IMG/VR virus record: IMGVR_UViG_3300024520_000275
Coordinates: 1 to 34,436 of that record
Length of the DNA: 34,436 nucleotides
Reading direction: 5' to 3' (one strand)
Source: a virus
A program made the translations under genes and the position numbers. Under the pieces are notes generated by a model that was given only the letters and a program-made list of their open reading frames with translations, had not been told where the DNA came from and did no database searches. Positions 6,056 to 13,600 of the stretch are shown piece by piece; the first letter of the stretch is position 1, and each line of letters opens with the position of its first letter.

Positions 6056-6523
6056 TAAGCCGAATGGATTATACTTCTTGATTATAAGGTATCCAAGTAA
6101 TATGTTAGCAGCAATGGAGATGACCAGGTATATCCAAAACTTAAATGGTATCTTATGTATAACTTTTTTTGAAACATCTACCACTGTCTTACTTGAAGTT
6201 CTTTCCACACTATCACGTCTAAGTAACTCTTTTTCAAGTACTTCTATGTTTAATAGTAGTTCATTGTCAACAATTTCTAGGAACACTGTATCTTTACCTA
6301 CCGTAAAACTTTGACTGAAAGGCTTTGGCTCTGACGTAATACTGTCGCATAATTCCTTTATTATAAGTGTAGAATTTAATGACGGTGCTTTTATTACCTC
6401 TGTCTTTACTACCAAGGTATCGCTTACACTCGTTGTAACGGTATGTAAGTTTTTTTTTACTGTTCCACAACCCATTGCGAACAGGATAAAAGCGTAGAAT
6501 AATATTAGTTTATAGTTTTTCAT
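6047..6523 (-). CDS. Putative unimolecular spanin (lipoprotein plus C-terminal membrane helix)
   Basis: 158 residues. The N-terminus is a lipoprotein signal, KLILFYAFILFAMGCG, with lipobox A-M-G and Cys19 as the acylation site. A periplasmic, partly coiled-coil region follows (about 30-125, including NIEVLEKELLRRDSVER). One transmembrane helix lies near the C-terminus (about 129-148, FWIYLVISIAANILLGYLII), with KKYNP after it. An outer-membrane lipid anchor plus an inner-membrane helix in one chain is the layout of u-spanins (T1 gp11 type), which fuse inner and outer membranes in the last step of lysis. The endolysin and holin-like genes lie upstream on the same strand. No experimental homologue is recognised, so this is a call by architecture. 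Confidence 0.6.
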   Translation of the reverse strand: MKNYKLILFYAFILFAMGCGTVKKNLHTVTTSVSDTLVVKTEVIKAPSLNSTLIIKELCDSITSEPKPFSQSFTVGKDTVFLEIVDNELLLNIEVLEKELLRRDSVERTSSKTVVDVSKKVIHKIPFKFWIYLVISIAANILLGYLIIKKYNPFGLLK

Positions 6524-6678
6524 CCCCCTACGTTTATTGAGTTATCCAATATCTCTATCAAGTGTCTTATCTCTGAACGCTCAAACCTTCCTTCTACCTT
6601 CTCTTTGTATGTTGACAACACCAAATCATAGTAATCAGGTCTATTCTCTACCTCTGTACACTTAGCTTTAAATTCCAT
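6520..6678 (-). CDS. Small hypothetical protein (52 aa)
   Basis: Starts at 6678 in a TAATG overlap with the metallophosphoesterase stop; TGA at 6522-6520 overlaps the spanin-like start. Charged and helical (KEKVEGRFERSEIRHLIEIL). Not recognised; coupling on both sides supports it. Confidence 0.6.
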   Translation of the reverse strand: MEFKAKCTEVENRPDYYDLVLSTYKEKVEGRFERSEIRHLIEILDNSINVGG

Positions 6679-7400
6679 TATAAATCCATCATTACGTTAA
6701 TCGGTGTATGACCACCTAATACTACTCCACAAGCTATTGCTGACTTAGGAAACCATCTGCCGTATGCCATTGCATATGCTTTCTGGTCTATACCACAACC
6801 AACTTGCATACCGAATATCTTATCCCTTTTACCCACATGCCATTGCGTATAACAAGATGTATGGTGATGACCTTGTACTGTTGACATCATATTCTTAACA
6901 GCTTTTATATGTGCCTTAGAACCCATACCATGAATGTACATCACATCATCTATGATAAGTTCTTCCTGGAAAGTCCAGTCAGGTATCTCCAATACCTCTT
7001 GATAAGACTTAATCCATTTCTTAGGTACACTACCTGATTGAGCTTTCCTTGCTATTATCAAATCGTGATTTCCGAGAAGAACATCAGCATAAGGGAAAGC
7101 CTCTTTCCAAGGCTTCAATGCTTCTATAGCCTTTTCCAATTCATATCCGCCACCAAAGCCATCTGCATCGGTTTCATGGAAACTTGAATAATGGTTATCG
7201 ACTACATCACCTATATGGACTACCCTGTTACAGTTATACTCCATATACGTTTTATAACAAAATTCCAAATATCCATCAAGACAAAAAGGATGGTGGTTGT
7301 CTCCTATAACCAACACCCTTTCCTCTTCCTTTGTGAACATTCTATGGTTCGCTAATAATGAACCACTTAATCTTGGTCTGCTTTCTTGCTTTTCTTTCAT
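6678..7400 (-). CDS. Calcineurin-like metallophosphoesterase
   Basis: 240 residues with the full set of metal-binding motifs in order: GDNHHP (33-38), GDVVDNH (64-70), GNHD (110-113), a YIHG His at 157 and VQGHHH (about 175-180). These ligate two metals in the phosphoesterase active site. Substrate unknown; phage members act on nucleotides, nucleic acids or phosphoproteins. It lies in the late operon after the portal and connector genes, where its job is not clear. A 17-base palindrome lies 22 bases before its start. Confidence 0.85.
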   Translation of the reverse strand: MKEKQESRPRLSGSLLANHRMFTKEEERVLVIGDNHHPFCLDGYLEFCYKTYMEYNCNRVVHIGDVVDNHYSSFHETDADGFGGGYELEKAIEALKPWKEAFPYADVLLGNHDLIIARKAQSGSVPKKWIKSYQEVLEIPDWTFQEELIIDDVMYIHGMGSKAHIKAVKNMMSTVQGHHHTSCYTQWHVGKRDKIFGMQVGCGIDQKAYAMAYGRWFPKSAIACGVVLGGHTPINVMMDL

Positions 7401-7421
7401 GGTTTGAATTTATACACCTAA

Positions 7422-7438
7422 GAGTACTATAAGTACTC
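7422..7438. promoter_or_regulatory. Perfect 17-base palindrome before the metallophosphoesterase gene
   Basis: GAGTACT-ATA-AGTACTC: 7-base arms and a 3-base centre, in the 140-base gap (7401-7540) upstream of the minus-strand start at 7400. Such symmetry fits a dimeric repressor site or a short mRNA hairpin. The rest of the gap holds a weak minus-strand TTG-N20-TATCTTGC candidate promoter that matches the Bacteroidota consensus only partly. Confidence 0.4.
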
Positions 7439-7540
7439 AAAAACCAGTATAATTAGTCCGCAAGATACACAATATCAGGGACTTTACCAACTAAATAGAA
7501 GGAATAATAAGGACTTTCCTAATATTGTATGAGTTTATCC

Positions 7541-7675
7541 TCATTCTCTATCGGTATTTCTTTCCCTATCGGTGCAATCATCATGTAGCTCTCCATTCTT
7601 TCTGAGTTTTTCAATATACTTATCCAGTTTTTCCACGTTTGCCTTCTTTGGCTTGTACATTTTCTTTATACTCAT
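7541..7675 (-). CDS. Small basic hypothetical protein (44 aa)
   Basis: Starts at 7675, overlapping the stop of the connector-like gene as ATGA; TGA at 7543-7541. Lys-rich N-terminus (SIKKMYKPKKANVEK), acidic/Arg-rich end. No domain. It is the last gene before a 140-base gap, so it may close the portal-connector transcript. Confidence 0.55.
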   Translation of the reverse strand: MSIKKMYKPKKANVEKLDKYIEKLRKNGELHDDCTDRERNTDRE

Positions 7676-8190
7676 ATCACCCAGCCTGTAAAGTTAACGT
7701 CACCGTCTGAGTGCATGTCTGAATCAGAACTCGTTGTATTGTATTCGGGGAATAAATCCTCATTATCACAAGCGTAGTCAACAAACCGCCTAGTATAAAA
7801 CTCTGCTTTGTCCCTTGCACTGGATAACATTGTCCTCATCTCATCCAATGTAACTGTTTCAGCTTTCTCGCTAGAATGTTTATATACTCCACCATTCTGT
7901 ATTTGGAACATAGCGAATGGTAGATATTCTACCTGACTATACCACACCAACATAGGCTTAATATAGTCAATAAGTAAATCCTTGTAATCAGAATTACCTC
8001 CATCATCTATTGTTGCACCTGTAATAAGCCCCTGTAAGTGTGTATATAAATTAGTTCCTAGATAGTTCTGTAGGTGCATATCCTGTGCAACCTCTATGAA
8101 CTGCATAAGTTTATCACCATCTACATTACCATCAATAATGGACTTCCTTTTTAACTCTGCTACTGATATGAAATATGCTTTATCTGCCAT
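7672..8190 (-). CDS. Head-tail connector-like protein (DUF6712-type)
   Basis: 172 residues. The pattern VAELKRKSIIDGNVDGDKLM, then VAQDMHLQNYLGTNLYTHL, then a LLIDYIKPMLVWYSQVEYLP helix, matches a family I know from Bacteroidota phages (DUF6712), thought to be a neck or head-completion protein with a gp6/adaptor-like helical fold. The last 25 residues are Ser/Asp-rich. It follows the portal gene by six bases, as expected for a connector. Confidence 0.65.
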   Translation of the reverse strand: MADKAYFISVAELKRKSIIDGNVDGDKLMQFIEVAQDMHLQNYLGTNLYTHLQGLITGATIDDGGNSDYKDLLIDYIKPMLVWYSQVEYLPFAMFQIQNGGVYKHSSEKAETVTLDEMRTMLSSARDKAEFYTRRFVDYACDNEDLFPEYNTTSSDSDMHSDGDVNFTGWVI

Positions 8191-8196
8191 TATATA

Positions 8197-9966
8197 TTAA
8201 TTTGCTCCTGGATATGCTCCTTTATTAGGCATATCTATTGGTCTGATTGGTGTTTCATCAGGATTACTTACTGAAACCTTATCCTCTGATGCCCTATTGG
8301 ATTCATTGACCTTCTTTTTATATACCCTTAATTCCCAATAGTGATGGCAATTCTTACCACCTTTGAATTTGAACAGGGAATAGTTCCTTTTATTGTGTCC
8401 TAATTCCTTATTAACACCCCTGAAACTCATCATATTTATGTCCTCTTTTCTGAACACAACTTTGTTGGATGTGAACCCTTCCATGTGCTTGCAGAACTTC
8501 CTTGAATCAGCTGAATTTCTGACAGGTGAATAAGCATATCTTACCTTGAAAACACCACTATCTTGTGAAGAGGGCTTGTTGGGGTTAGCCTCAGACATCG
8601 TCTCAGGCATTTTAAAGGGTGTTTCCGAGTCTTTTACAATTTCTTTATGTACGAGTTCCCATTCATCAGAGATAGTCTCTCCTAGCCCCTCTAATTGGCT
8701 TATAATATCATCACCATCTTCATCATCAAAGTCCTCTACATGTAGGTCATCCATAGCTGATAACTTTTCACCAGTTTCCTCTTCCCTTCGTATCTTTGTT
8801 TTGATATTATCAACCTCTGTAAATTCAATAGGTTGTAATGTTTCAAAGTAAAGATTAAGTACTATTCCATTGAAGAACAATAACTCATCCAAACCACCTA
8901 TAATCATCCTTTGGAATGGTACTATAACATTATTATCCATAAGGATAGATGCTGTTCTAATCTCTTCTGCATTATTACCAAAGCCTGTATTATCCTTTAT
9001 ACCTAATAGAATAGGTGAACCAATACCATGACCAAGCATTATCTTCTCCCTAGCCTCATCAGCAATGAATTGATACTGTGCGTGTGCATCAGGTAAGTGT
9101 ACTGCATCAACCGTAGCAGCATCCTCAGGGTCATCATTAAATGCTACAACTAATCTATCTCCACTAGAGCCTGTTAATTTATCATGTATCTTATCAGCTA
9201 TAATCTGTTGAGTTTTTTCTGGTGGAACACCATTATTAAAGTTGACCAAAATGGATGGGGAGAAACCATGCTTCATATTATTCAAATGATAATTGGATGC
9301 ATCTTTCTCCAACTCAGCGTACTGCAAACACCCTTGATAATCAGGTGGTGAATAGTAATAGAATCCACTTCTATAAGGCTTCCATATATAAAGCTCAACT
9401 AATTCTTTACTAGAACCATTCTTGAATGTAGGTAATTCTTTTAGTTTATCATTTCTTTTATAGTCAACCCAATTTGGATGGTAATAGTACTTTCTTACAA
9501 CACCATTAACGGCCTTAGCTGCTCTCCATGTTTCCCTTGGTGTGTGTATGATACGAATTATCCTGGACTTATCATTATTGTACATCACCTGTACCATACC
9601 TTCTCCAAGATGCTTTAAATCATTAATCATCCTGCGTAAATCAGTAGGATTAAATAACAATTTCATTTCAGCATACTCCTTTTTCTTCTCTTCGCTGTTA
9701 GTTGCATTAAGTCCTTTACCATATATCATATCACAGATGCCATTGATGCATCGTGAGTTGGTAGGGCTTAATAAGTATAGGTCTATAAGTTTACTATAGA
9801 AATCGTTATCCTCACCATACTTAATGAATTGTTTGCCGAAAGCATTACGTTCTTCCTTTACAACAGGGGTTTCATTAACCTCATTCTTAGAGAACTTTAT
9901 AACACCTCTTGCATTGCCTTTAGGCTTAGGTTTGGCATTAACAATCTTTAATTTATTGTTTTTCAT
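8197..9966 (-). CDS. Portal protein with a C-terminal Cys/His-containing domain
   Basis: 589 residues. The first about 400 fit Bacteroidota phage portal proteins: FGKQFIKYGEDNDFYSKLID, YLLSPTNSRCINGICDMIYG, a clip region, and LGHGIGSPILLGIKDNTGFG followed by the EEIRTASILMDNN helix. Residues about 475-560 form an extra domain (VRYAYSPVRNSADSRKFCKH, then MMSFRGVNKELGH, then FKGGKNCHHYWELRVYKK). I know this domain from Bacteroidota head proteins, where it often follows an XkdF-type protease. Here it is fused to the portal while the XkdF gene lies 11 kb upstream. The portal forms the dodecameric DNA gate of the capsid. Confidence 0.88.
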   Translation of the reverse strand: MKNNKLKIVNAKPKPKGNARGVIKFSKNEVNETPVVKEERNAFGKQFIKYGEDNDFYSKLIDLYLLSPTNSRCINGICDMIYGKGLNATNSEEKKKEYAEMKLLFNPTDLRRMINDLKHLGEGMVQVMYNNDKSRIIRIIHTPRETWRAAKAVNGVVRKYYYHPNWVDYKRNDKLKELPTFKNGSSKELVELYIWKPYRSGFYYYSPPDYQGCLQYAELEKDASNYHLNNMKHGFSPSILVNFNNGVPPEKTQQIIADKIHDKLTGSSGDRLVVAFNDDPEDAATVDAVHLPDAHAQYQFIADEAREKIMLGHGIGSPILLGIKDNTGFGNNAEEIRTASILMDNNVIVPFQRMIIGGLDELLFFNGIVLNLYFETLQPIEFTEVDNIKTKIRREEETGEKLSAMDDLHVEDFDDEDGDDIISQLEGLGETISDEWELVHKEIVKDSETPFKMPETMSEANPNKPSSQDSGVFKVRYAYSPVRNSADSRKFCKHMEGFTSNKVVFRKEDINMMSFRGVNKELGHNKRNYSLFKFKGGKNCHHYWELRVYKKKVNESNRASEDKVSVSNPDETPIRPIDMPNKGAYPGAN

Positions 9967-9967
9967 C

Positions 9968-10330
9968 TTAACTGTTTATTACTGGAAAATCCTCTGTTTT
10001 AGTCTGTATAACAAACCCTTCATCAGTTCCATCTCGTAAAGTATGTTTTTGTTTTGTATCTGTTTGACTGGTGCATCTAGCCTTACCTCTCCACCAATTC
10101 TCACTCTCATTGGTAATCTCTATGTAATACATATAGTTTTCCCTGAGTATTGTAAAGGCTTGTGCAACACAGATATAGTCACCATTCTCGAATACAGTTG
10201 CATCGGTAAATGTTTCCGTAGCACCTGAACCATCCTCGGTAATCGTTATATCTATATTCTTGAACCTAGTAAAGTCCCTTGGTATAATATTGAACTCTTG
10301 TTCGCTAGTTGTTGGTAATAGAGTAATCAT
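9968..10330 (-). CDS. Hypothetical virion protein upstream of portal (120 aa)
   Basis: Beta-rich, acidic product (NIDITITEDGSGATETFTDA, ICVAQAFTIL, YYIEITNESENWWRG). The only Met that fits is the first. It sits one base before the portal start and 2 bases after a candidate late promoter, so its transcript may begin at or next to the start codon. Probably structural by context; the family is not recognised. Confidence 0.6.
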   Translation of the reverse strand: MITLLPTTSEQEFNIIPRDFTRFKNIDITITEDGSGATETFTDATVFENGDYICVAQAFTILRENYMYYIEITNESENWWRGKARCTSQTDTKQKHTLRDGTDEGFVIQTKTEDFPVINS

Positions 10331-10332
10331 AC

Positions 10333-10360
10333 TAATATAACGGAGAATGATGGTTTTTGT
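10333..10360 (-). promoter_or_regulatory. Candidate phage late promoter (portal unit)
   Basis: Minus-strand ACAA (10360-10357) with CGTTATAT TA beginning 18 bases further on (10342-10333). It is identical in layout to the sites before the units at 21900 and 30253. The CGTTATAT box ends 4 bases before the ATG at 10330, which would give a leaderless or nearly leaderless message. Confidence 0.5.
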
Positions 10361-10497
10361 TCTAAAACATTATAATATTATGTTAAAACGTTTGGTGGTT
10401 CGGTTTGTTAGTGTTATATTCGTTGTTAGATACATTGCTGCAAATACAGCTAATAAGTTCTTTGATTGAAGATAAACGATAAGTTAAAAGAAATATC

Positions 10498-10896
10498 ATG
10501 AGTGAGTTATCGGAATACGACAGACAACAGTGCGAAGGATTATTATATCTTAGATGGGATATGTTTGATAGTCCTGACCAACCTGGAAGCGGTAAAAAGT
10601 ACATGGAACACGAACCTGTGCTTATACTTGATAAGATAGTGCACCAATCAAAGATGATATTAGATGTTGAATTGGGTTATGTTTCTCCAACTAAAGCTAA
10701 GATGATGGGATTGACTACACATGATAGCCATAGGATTGGTAAGGCTATTAGGATACGTGTATTGAATCCTAAAAAGAGGATGAAGCTAGTGTCTAGATTA
10801 ATTAAGTTAGGTGTTAGAAGGATAGCTTTAGGATGGGAAACAGTGTATTTTGATACGGATTCGCAAAAACCAGAATGGTTAAGTTTATGGTGTTAA
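10498..10896 (+). CDS. Degenerate M15-type (D-Ala-D-Ala carboxypeptidase fold) protein
   Basis: 132 residues. Order and spacing follow phage M15_3 peptidases: MFDSPDQPGSGKKYMEHEPV (about 22-41, compare FDSPDxPGSG), ELGYVSP (58-64, normally SGYR), HDSHRIGKAIRI (75-86, normally SSHxxGxAxDI), and ETVYFDTDSQKP (114-125, normally xxIHVDxD). Zinc ligand His78 is kept, but the Asp ligand is Arg85, the second His is Tyr117 and the SGYR Arg is Val62. Zinc binding and peptidase activity are therefore unlikely. It is the only plus-strand gene inside the late block, with its own 167-base upstream region. Possible roles: cell-wall binding, or an antagonist or regulator of the real endolysin at 13597. Confidence 0.65.
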   Translation: MSELSEYDRQQCEGLLYLRWDMFDSPDQPGSGKKYMEHEPVLILDKIVHQSKMILDVELGYVSPTKAKMMGLTTHDSHRIGKAIRIRVLNPKKRMKLVSRLIKLGVRRIALGWETVYFDTDSQKPEWLSLWC

Positions 10897-10928
10897 AAAG
10901 AAAGCCCCTCTACGTTTAATAGAGAGGC
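10893..10928 (-). terminator. Rho-independent terminator at the end of the capsid region
   Basis: Minus strand: 9-base stem with one mismatch (arms 10928-10920 and 10912-10904), 7-base loop, then a T-rich run TTTCTTTTT. It ends transcripts arriving from the gene at 10957-11478. On the plus strand the left side is A-rich, so it may also work for the degenerate M15 gene, whose stop is at 10894-10896. Confidence 0.7.
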
Positions 10929-10956
10929 AATCCAAACCATGAAAACAAACAAGATT

Positions 10957-11478
10957 TTAAGTTCCAGCTACTACTGTAAATCCAATAGTTGCAAGAGTAT
11001 CATCGAAGAAGTTAGCTGGTAATCTTTCCATCCCAGTTAACGTCAATGTATATCCTGATAATTCATTCATTGCTGCACCAGAGACTATAGTTCCCCCTGT
11101 TACTTCCATTCCATGTTCCAAACCAGCGATAAAGATATTATCATTGTAATCTTCTACCAATACATGCGGTCTACCATATGTAAGTAGTTTTAATTCCTTA
11201 TGGTCTGCCACAGTTAATTTCTTCAATGTCAATTCCAATACTTGCTCAAAGGAGGTTGTCCCTGTAGCTCTATCGGACTGTATGTTCTGCGTAAATGAAG
11301 ATGCACTCTTTATATCATATTGATATGCGGAAGGTGTGCCTGTTACAGCAGAAATCTCATCTGTAGCCGCCTGTGTATATGCTGTTATATCTCCATGATT
11401 CACGAAGTAGATGGCTTTAAGCCCTCCTACCGAATCCTTGCAAGGTTCTAGTCTCCCTAATGTTAAATCACATGCCAT
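10957..11478 (-). CDS. Conserved virion structural protein (173 aa), possibly tail-tube-like
   Basis: Starts MACDLTLGRLEPCKDSVGGL and contains VLVEDYNDNIFIAGLEHGME and AMNELSGYTLTLTGME. I recognise this pattern from abundant but functionally unassigned structural proteins next to the major capsid protein in flavobacterial phages. The beta-rich make-up and length suit a tail tube or similar ring protein. It lies directly downstream of the capsid gene behind a terminator-like hairpin. Confidence 0.65.
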   Translation of the reverse strand: MACDLTLGRLEPCKDSVGGLKAIYFVNHGDITAYTQAATDEISAVTGTPSAYQYDIKSASSFTQNIQSDRATGTTSFEQVLELTLKKLTVADHKELKLLTYGRPHVLVEDYNDNIFIAGLEHGMEVTGGTIVSGAAMNELSGYTLTLTGMERLPANFFDDTLATIGFTVVAGT

Positions 11479-11498
11479 TTTTATTATTGTTTTTACCT

Positions 11499-11539
11499 AA
11501 AAAAGGGATGGTGGAATAATCCAAGCCACCCCTCTTTAT
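11499..11539 (-). terminator. Weak terminator/attenuator after the capsid gene
   Basis: Minus strand: GGGGTGG, an 11-base loop and CCACC-AT-CCC followed by TTTTTT. A 5-base GGTGG/CCACC core, with possible extension past a bulge, sits between the capsid stop and the next gene. It could limit read-through so that capsid message exceeds downstream message. Confidence 0.45.
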
Positions 11540-11560
11540 GGTTGTTAGTTAGACTAATTT

Positions 11561-12484
11561 CTAGTTAGCTCCGTTAGTGATACCGTATGTTACGATGTCC
11601 GCACCGTTTCCAAATTGTACACCAGCGGTATATCTCATTATAATCCTTACATTCTCGTCACCAAGAGTTTCAGCAGTATCAATGACCTTAACTAAGTTTT
11701 GGTCAGATAGGATACCTGTACCGAACCATAGGTTATCATCATAAGTGGCTATCATTACATCATCAGACATTCCCGGACAAACGATTAATGGAACTCCTTG
11801 GAAGTTCAATGCTGTTTTATCAACATGGAATCTGTCTAAGTATCCCAAAGCGGCTTGTGCGGCAATGTAGAATTTCTCAGCACTTACTGGAATCCTAATT
11901 GCAAAACCTGGTTTTTTGTACAAGGCTGCACTTGTTGGAGTAACTACCTTACCTAGTTCAGCTATGATATTAGCTGCTGATAGAGTTGTTCCAGCTACTT
12001 CAAATCCTGTTGGTTGTGCTGCGTTAGTTGCCAATGCAACTTCAAGTCCACCAAATTCACCATCCGTAGCTTCAACACCACTCCAAATATTAGTTTCTAC
12101 TTCGCTTGCTACCTGAGCAGCTGCCAAGCCTAATAGATAATCAGAGAATTTAGGTGGAAGGTTATCATGTGCAGAGTATCCCATTTGGATAGCTTCCCAT
12201 GTATCACGATAGTTTTGCTTACAGAGTTTAAGGTTGACCTGTAAGGATTTAGGTGTGATAATTCTTTCCGCAACGGTAACAGTACCTACATCGGTAAAGT
12301 CACAAGTTGCATCAGCTTGGATTCCCGAAAGAGCCATAGTGTTCACTACTTGCTTGTACTTGACATTAGGGATAACGCTTACTGCGCCATTTCTAATGGA
12401 GTCACCTTGTAGTAAAGCTGCTGATATGTATTTCCCAGCTGATTCGCCAGCATAGGTTGTGGTAATTGTTTCAGTTGTTGCCAT
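11561..12484 (-). CDS. Major capsid protein (HK97-like)
   Basis: 307 residues. Features: LLQGDSIRNGAVSVIPNVKY near the N-terminus, ITPKSLQVNLKLCKQNYRDT, then SDYLLGLAAAQVASEVETNI, GYLDRFHVDKTALNFQGVPL and VRIIMRYTAGVQFGNGADIV. These match the capsid proteins of Bacteroidota siphoviruses as I know them. It is preceded by an acidic coiled-coil scaffold-like gene and followed by a terminator-like hairpin, the usual capsid setting. Confidence 0.85.
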   Translation of the reverse strand: MATTETITTTYAGESAGKYISAALLQGDSIRNGAVSVIPNVKYKQVVNTMALSGIQADATCDFTDVGTVTVAERIITPKSLQVNLKLCKQNYRDTWEAIQMGYSAHDNLPPKFSDYLLGLAAAQVASEVETNIWSGVEATDGEFGGLEVALATNAAQPTGFEVAGTTLSAANIIAELGKVVTPTSAALYKKPGFAIRIPVSAEKFYIAAQAALGYLDRFHVDKTALNFQGVPLIVCPGMSDDVMIATYDDNLWFGTGILSDQNLVKVIDTAETLGDENVRIIMRYTAGVQFGNGADIVTYGITNGAN

Positions 12485-12496
12485 TATATATTGTTA

Positions 12497-12961
12497 TTAA
12501 TTTTGAGAAATTACATCCCATATTCTACTTTGTACTGAATCACCTTGTTTTCCATAGGTCATTTTGGTGATTTCCTTTTCAACTGAATCAGGAGAGTGGA
12601 CTACCACTTCTTGCTCAGCTGCCATTTCAACAACCTCTTTTTCTACTTCCTTAGTTAGCTCATCAGAACCTTCTTTAGCTAGTTCTTTAGGAACATTGTT
12701 CTTTTCGTTCTGTCCCACCATTTCAATCATCTTCTCAAATGTCTCCATCAAGTCAGATTTAAACTTCTCGTTCTCATCCTTAAATGCTTGAAACTCTGTA
12801 GCGGTAACAAATTGAGGGGCAGTCTCAACAGGAGCTTCCTCTTCTTTCACTTCTTCCTTTTCAACAGCTAATTCAACATTCAAATCCTCATCCTTCTTTA
12901 GATTCAAATCAATGCCTACAACTTTAGCAATATCTTCCAGTTTCTTTTTGTAATCTATCAT
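12497..12961 (-). CDS. Putative capsid scaffolding protein
   Basis: 154 residues, strongly acidic, with long Glu/Lys-rich helical stretches (about 20-75 and 85-130) and a short conserved-looking C-terminus (MTYGKQGDSVQSRIWDVISQ). Low-complexity, coiled-coil and placed directly before the capsid gene: the usual profile of an internal scaffold, which binds the capsid protein through a C-terminal segment and leaves during maturation. Confidence 0.6.
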   Translation of the reverse strand: MIDYKKKLEDIAKVVGIDLNLKKDEDLNVELAVEKEEVKEEEAPVETAPQFVTATEFQAFKDENEKFKSDLMETFEKMIEMVGQNEKNNVPKELAKEGSDELTKEVEKEVVEMAAEQEVVVHSPDSVEKEITKMTYGKQGDSVQSRIWDVISQN

Positions 12962-12976
12962 CTTATTGTTATTTAA

Positions 12977-13399
12977 TTAAGGTGCAGTGAATGTTAATCC
13001 TATTGTAGTAACTACAGAACCTTCTGCATACCAATTAGTTCCATCAGACTCTAGTGTTACCCAATCCCCAGGAAGGAACTTAGCTACTACTAAAGTTATT
13101 AAAGATTCATTTGATGCAGCTATGATTGCACCAGCTACCTGTGCGCTTCCTTGGATAACCGCTGTTGCGGCTGTGATTGTCCAATCAGTTGTAGCTGTGG
13201 TAGTATCACATAGGAATCTATATTTTACTCCATTCGATGTCGCTACTGCTGGAAGCGTTATGTCTTCTCCTACAGCATCCAATAGAAACGTTTTACCGCT
13301 ATCTGCTGCTGTTAATGTTGTATCCGCTGATAGAGACTGATAATTAACTCTAGCCCTCTCTACAGGATTACTTACCCATACTCTTGTTCTTTCTGCCAT
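12977..13399 (-). CDS. Putative capsid decoration or head-fibre-like protein (140 aa)
   Basis: Beta-rich, Ala/Thr/Val-rich product: YQSLSADTTLTAADSGKTFL, then ITLPAVATSNGVKYRFLCDT, and a C-terminal strand set with WVTLESDGTNWY. This is the pattern of trimeric fibre or decoration domains found near capsid genes. It heads the decoration-scaffold-capsid unit, 19 bases after a candidate late promoter box. Confidence 0.55.
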   Translation of the reverse strand: MAERTRVWVSNPVERARVNYQSLSADTTLTAADSGKTFLLDAVGEDITLPAVATSNGVKYRFLCDTTTATTDWTITAATAVIQGSAQVAGAIIAASNESLITLVVAKFLPGDWVTLESDGTNWYAEGSVVTTIGLTFTAP

Positions 13400-13418
13400 T
13401 TTGCCTTTTTACTTATAT

Positions 13419-13449
13419 TAATATAACGATTTAACTGTGTTCCGTTGTA
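13419..13449 (-). promoter_or_regulatory. Candidate phage late promoter (capsid unit)
   Basis: Minus-strand TTACAA (ACAA at 13448-13445) and CGTTATATTA (13428-13419), ACAA-to-CGTT distance 20 instead of 18. TTATATTAATATAA at the same place is a perfect palindrome. The gap 13400-13459 holds nothing else. Confidence 0.5.
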
Positions 13450-13459
13450 AATTGTAATC

Positions 13460-13600
13460 TTATGCCTCAGTACTGCCTACACCTTGTACCCAATAATCAT
13501 ATTCATCATAATCAGTGTTAGCTGAATAGTTTTTGGTCTTTCTGGTTATTACACCTTTCTTATAGCCTTTCGGCATCCTTATTTTCTTATATCTGCTCAT
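13460..13600 (-). CDS. Small Tyr/Lys-rich hypothetical protein (46 aa)
   Basis: Starts at 13600 in an ATGA overlap with the endolysin stop; TAA at 13462-13460. Basic N-terminal half (SRYKKIRMPKGYKKGVITRK) and acidic, Tyr-rich end. It resembles the 45-residue gene at 23496-23633 in style (short, Pro-Lys-Gly, Lys-rich) but not clearly in sequence. Unknown function. Confidence 0.55.
   Translation of the reverse strand: MSRYKKIRMPKGYKKGVITRKTKNYSANTDYDEYDYWVQGVGSTEA

Noticed and set aside
10246-10253. Plus-strand CGTTATAT
   Set aside because: It is inside a minus-strand coding gene, with no ACAA at the right distance and no plus-strand gene just after it.
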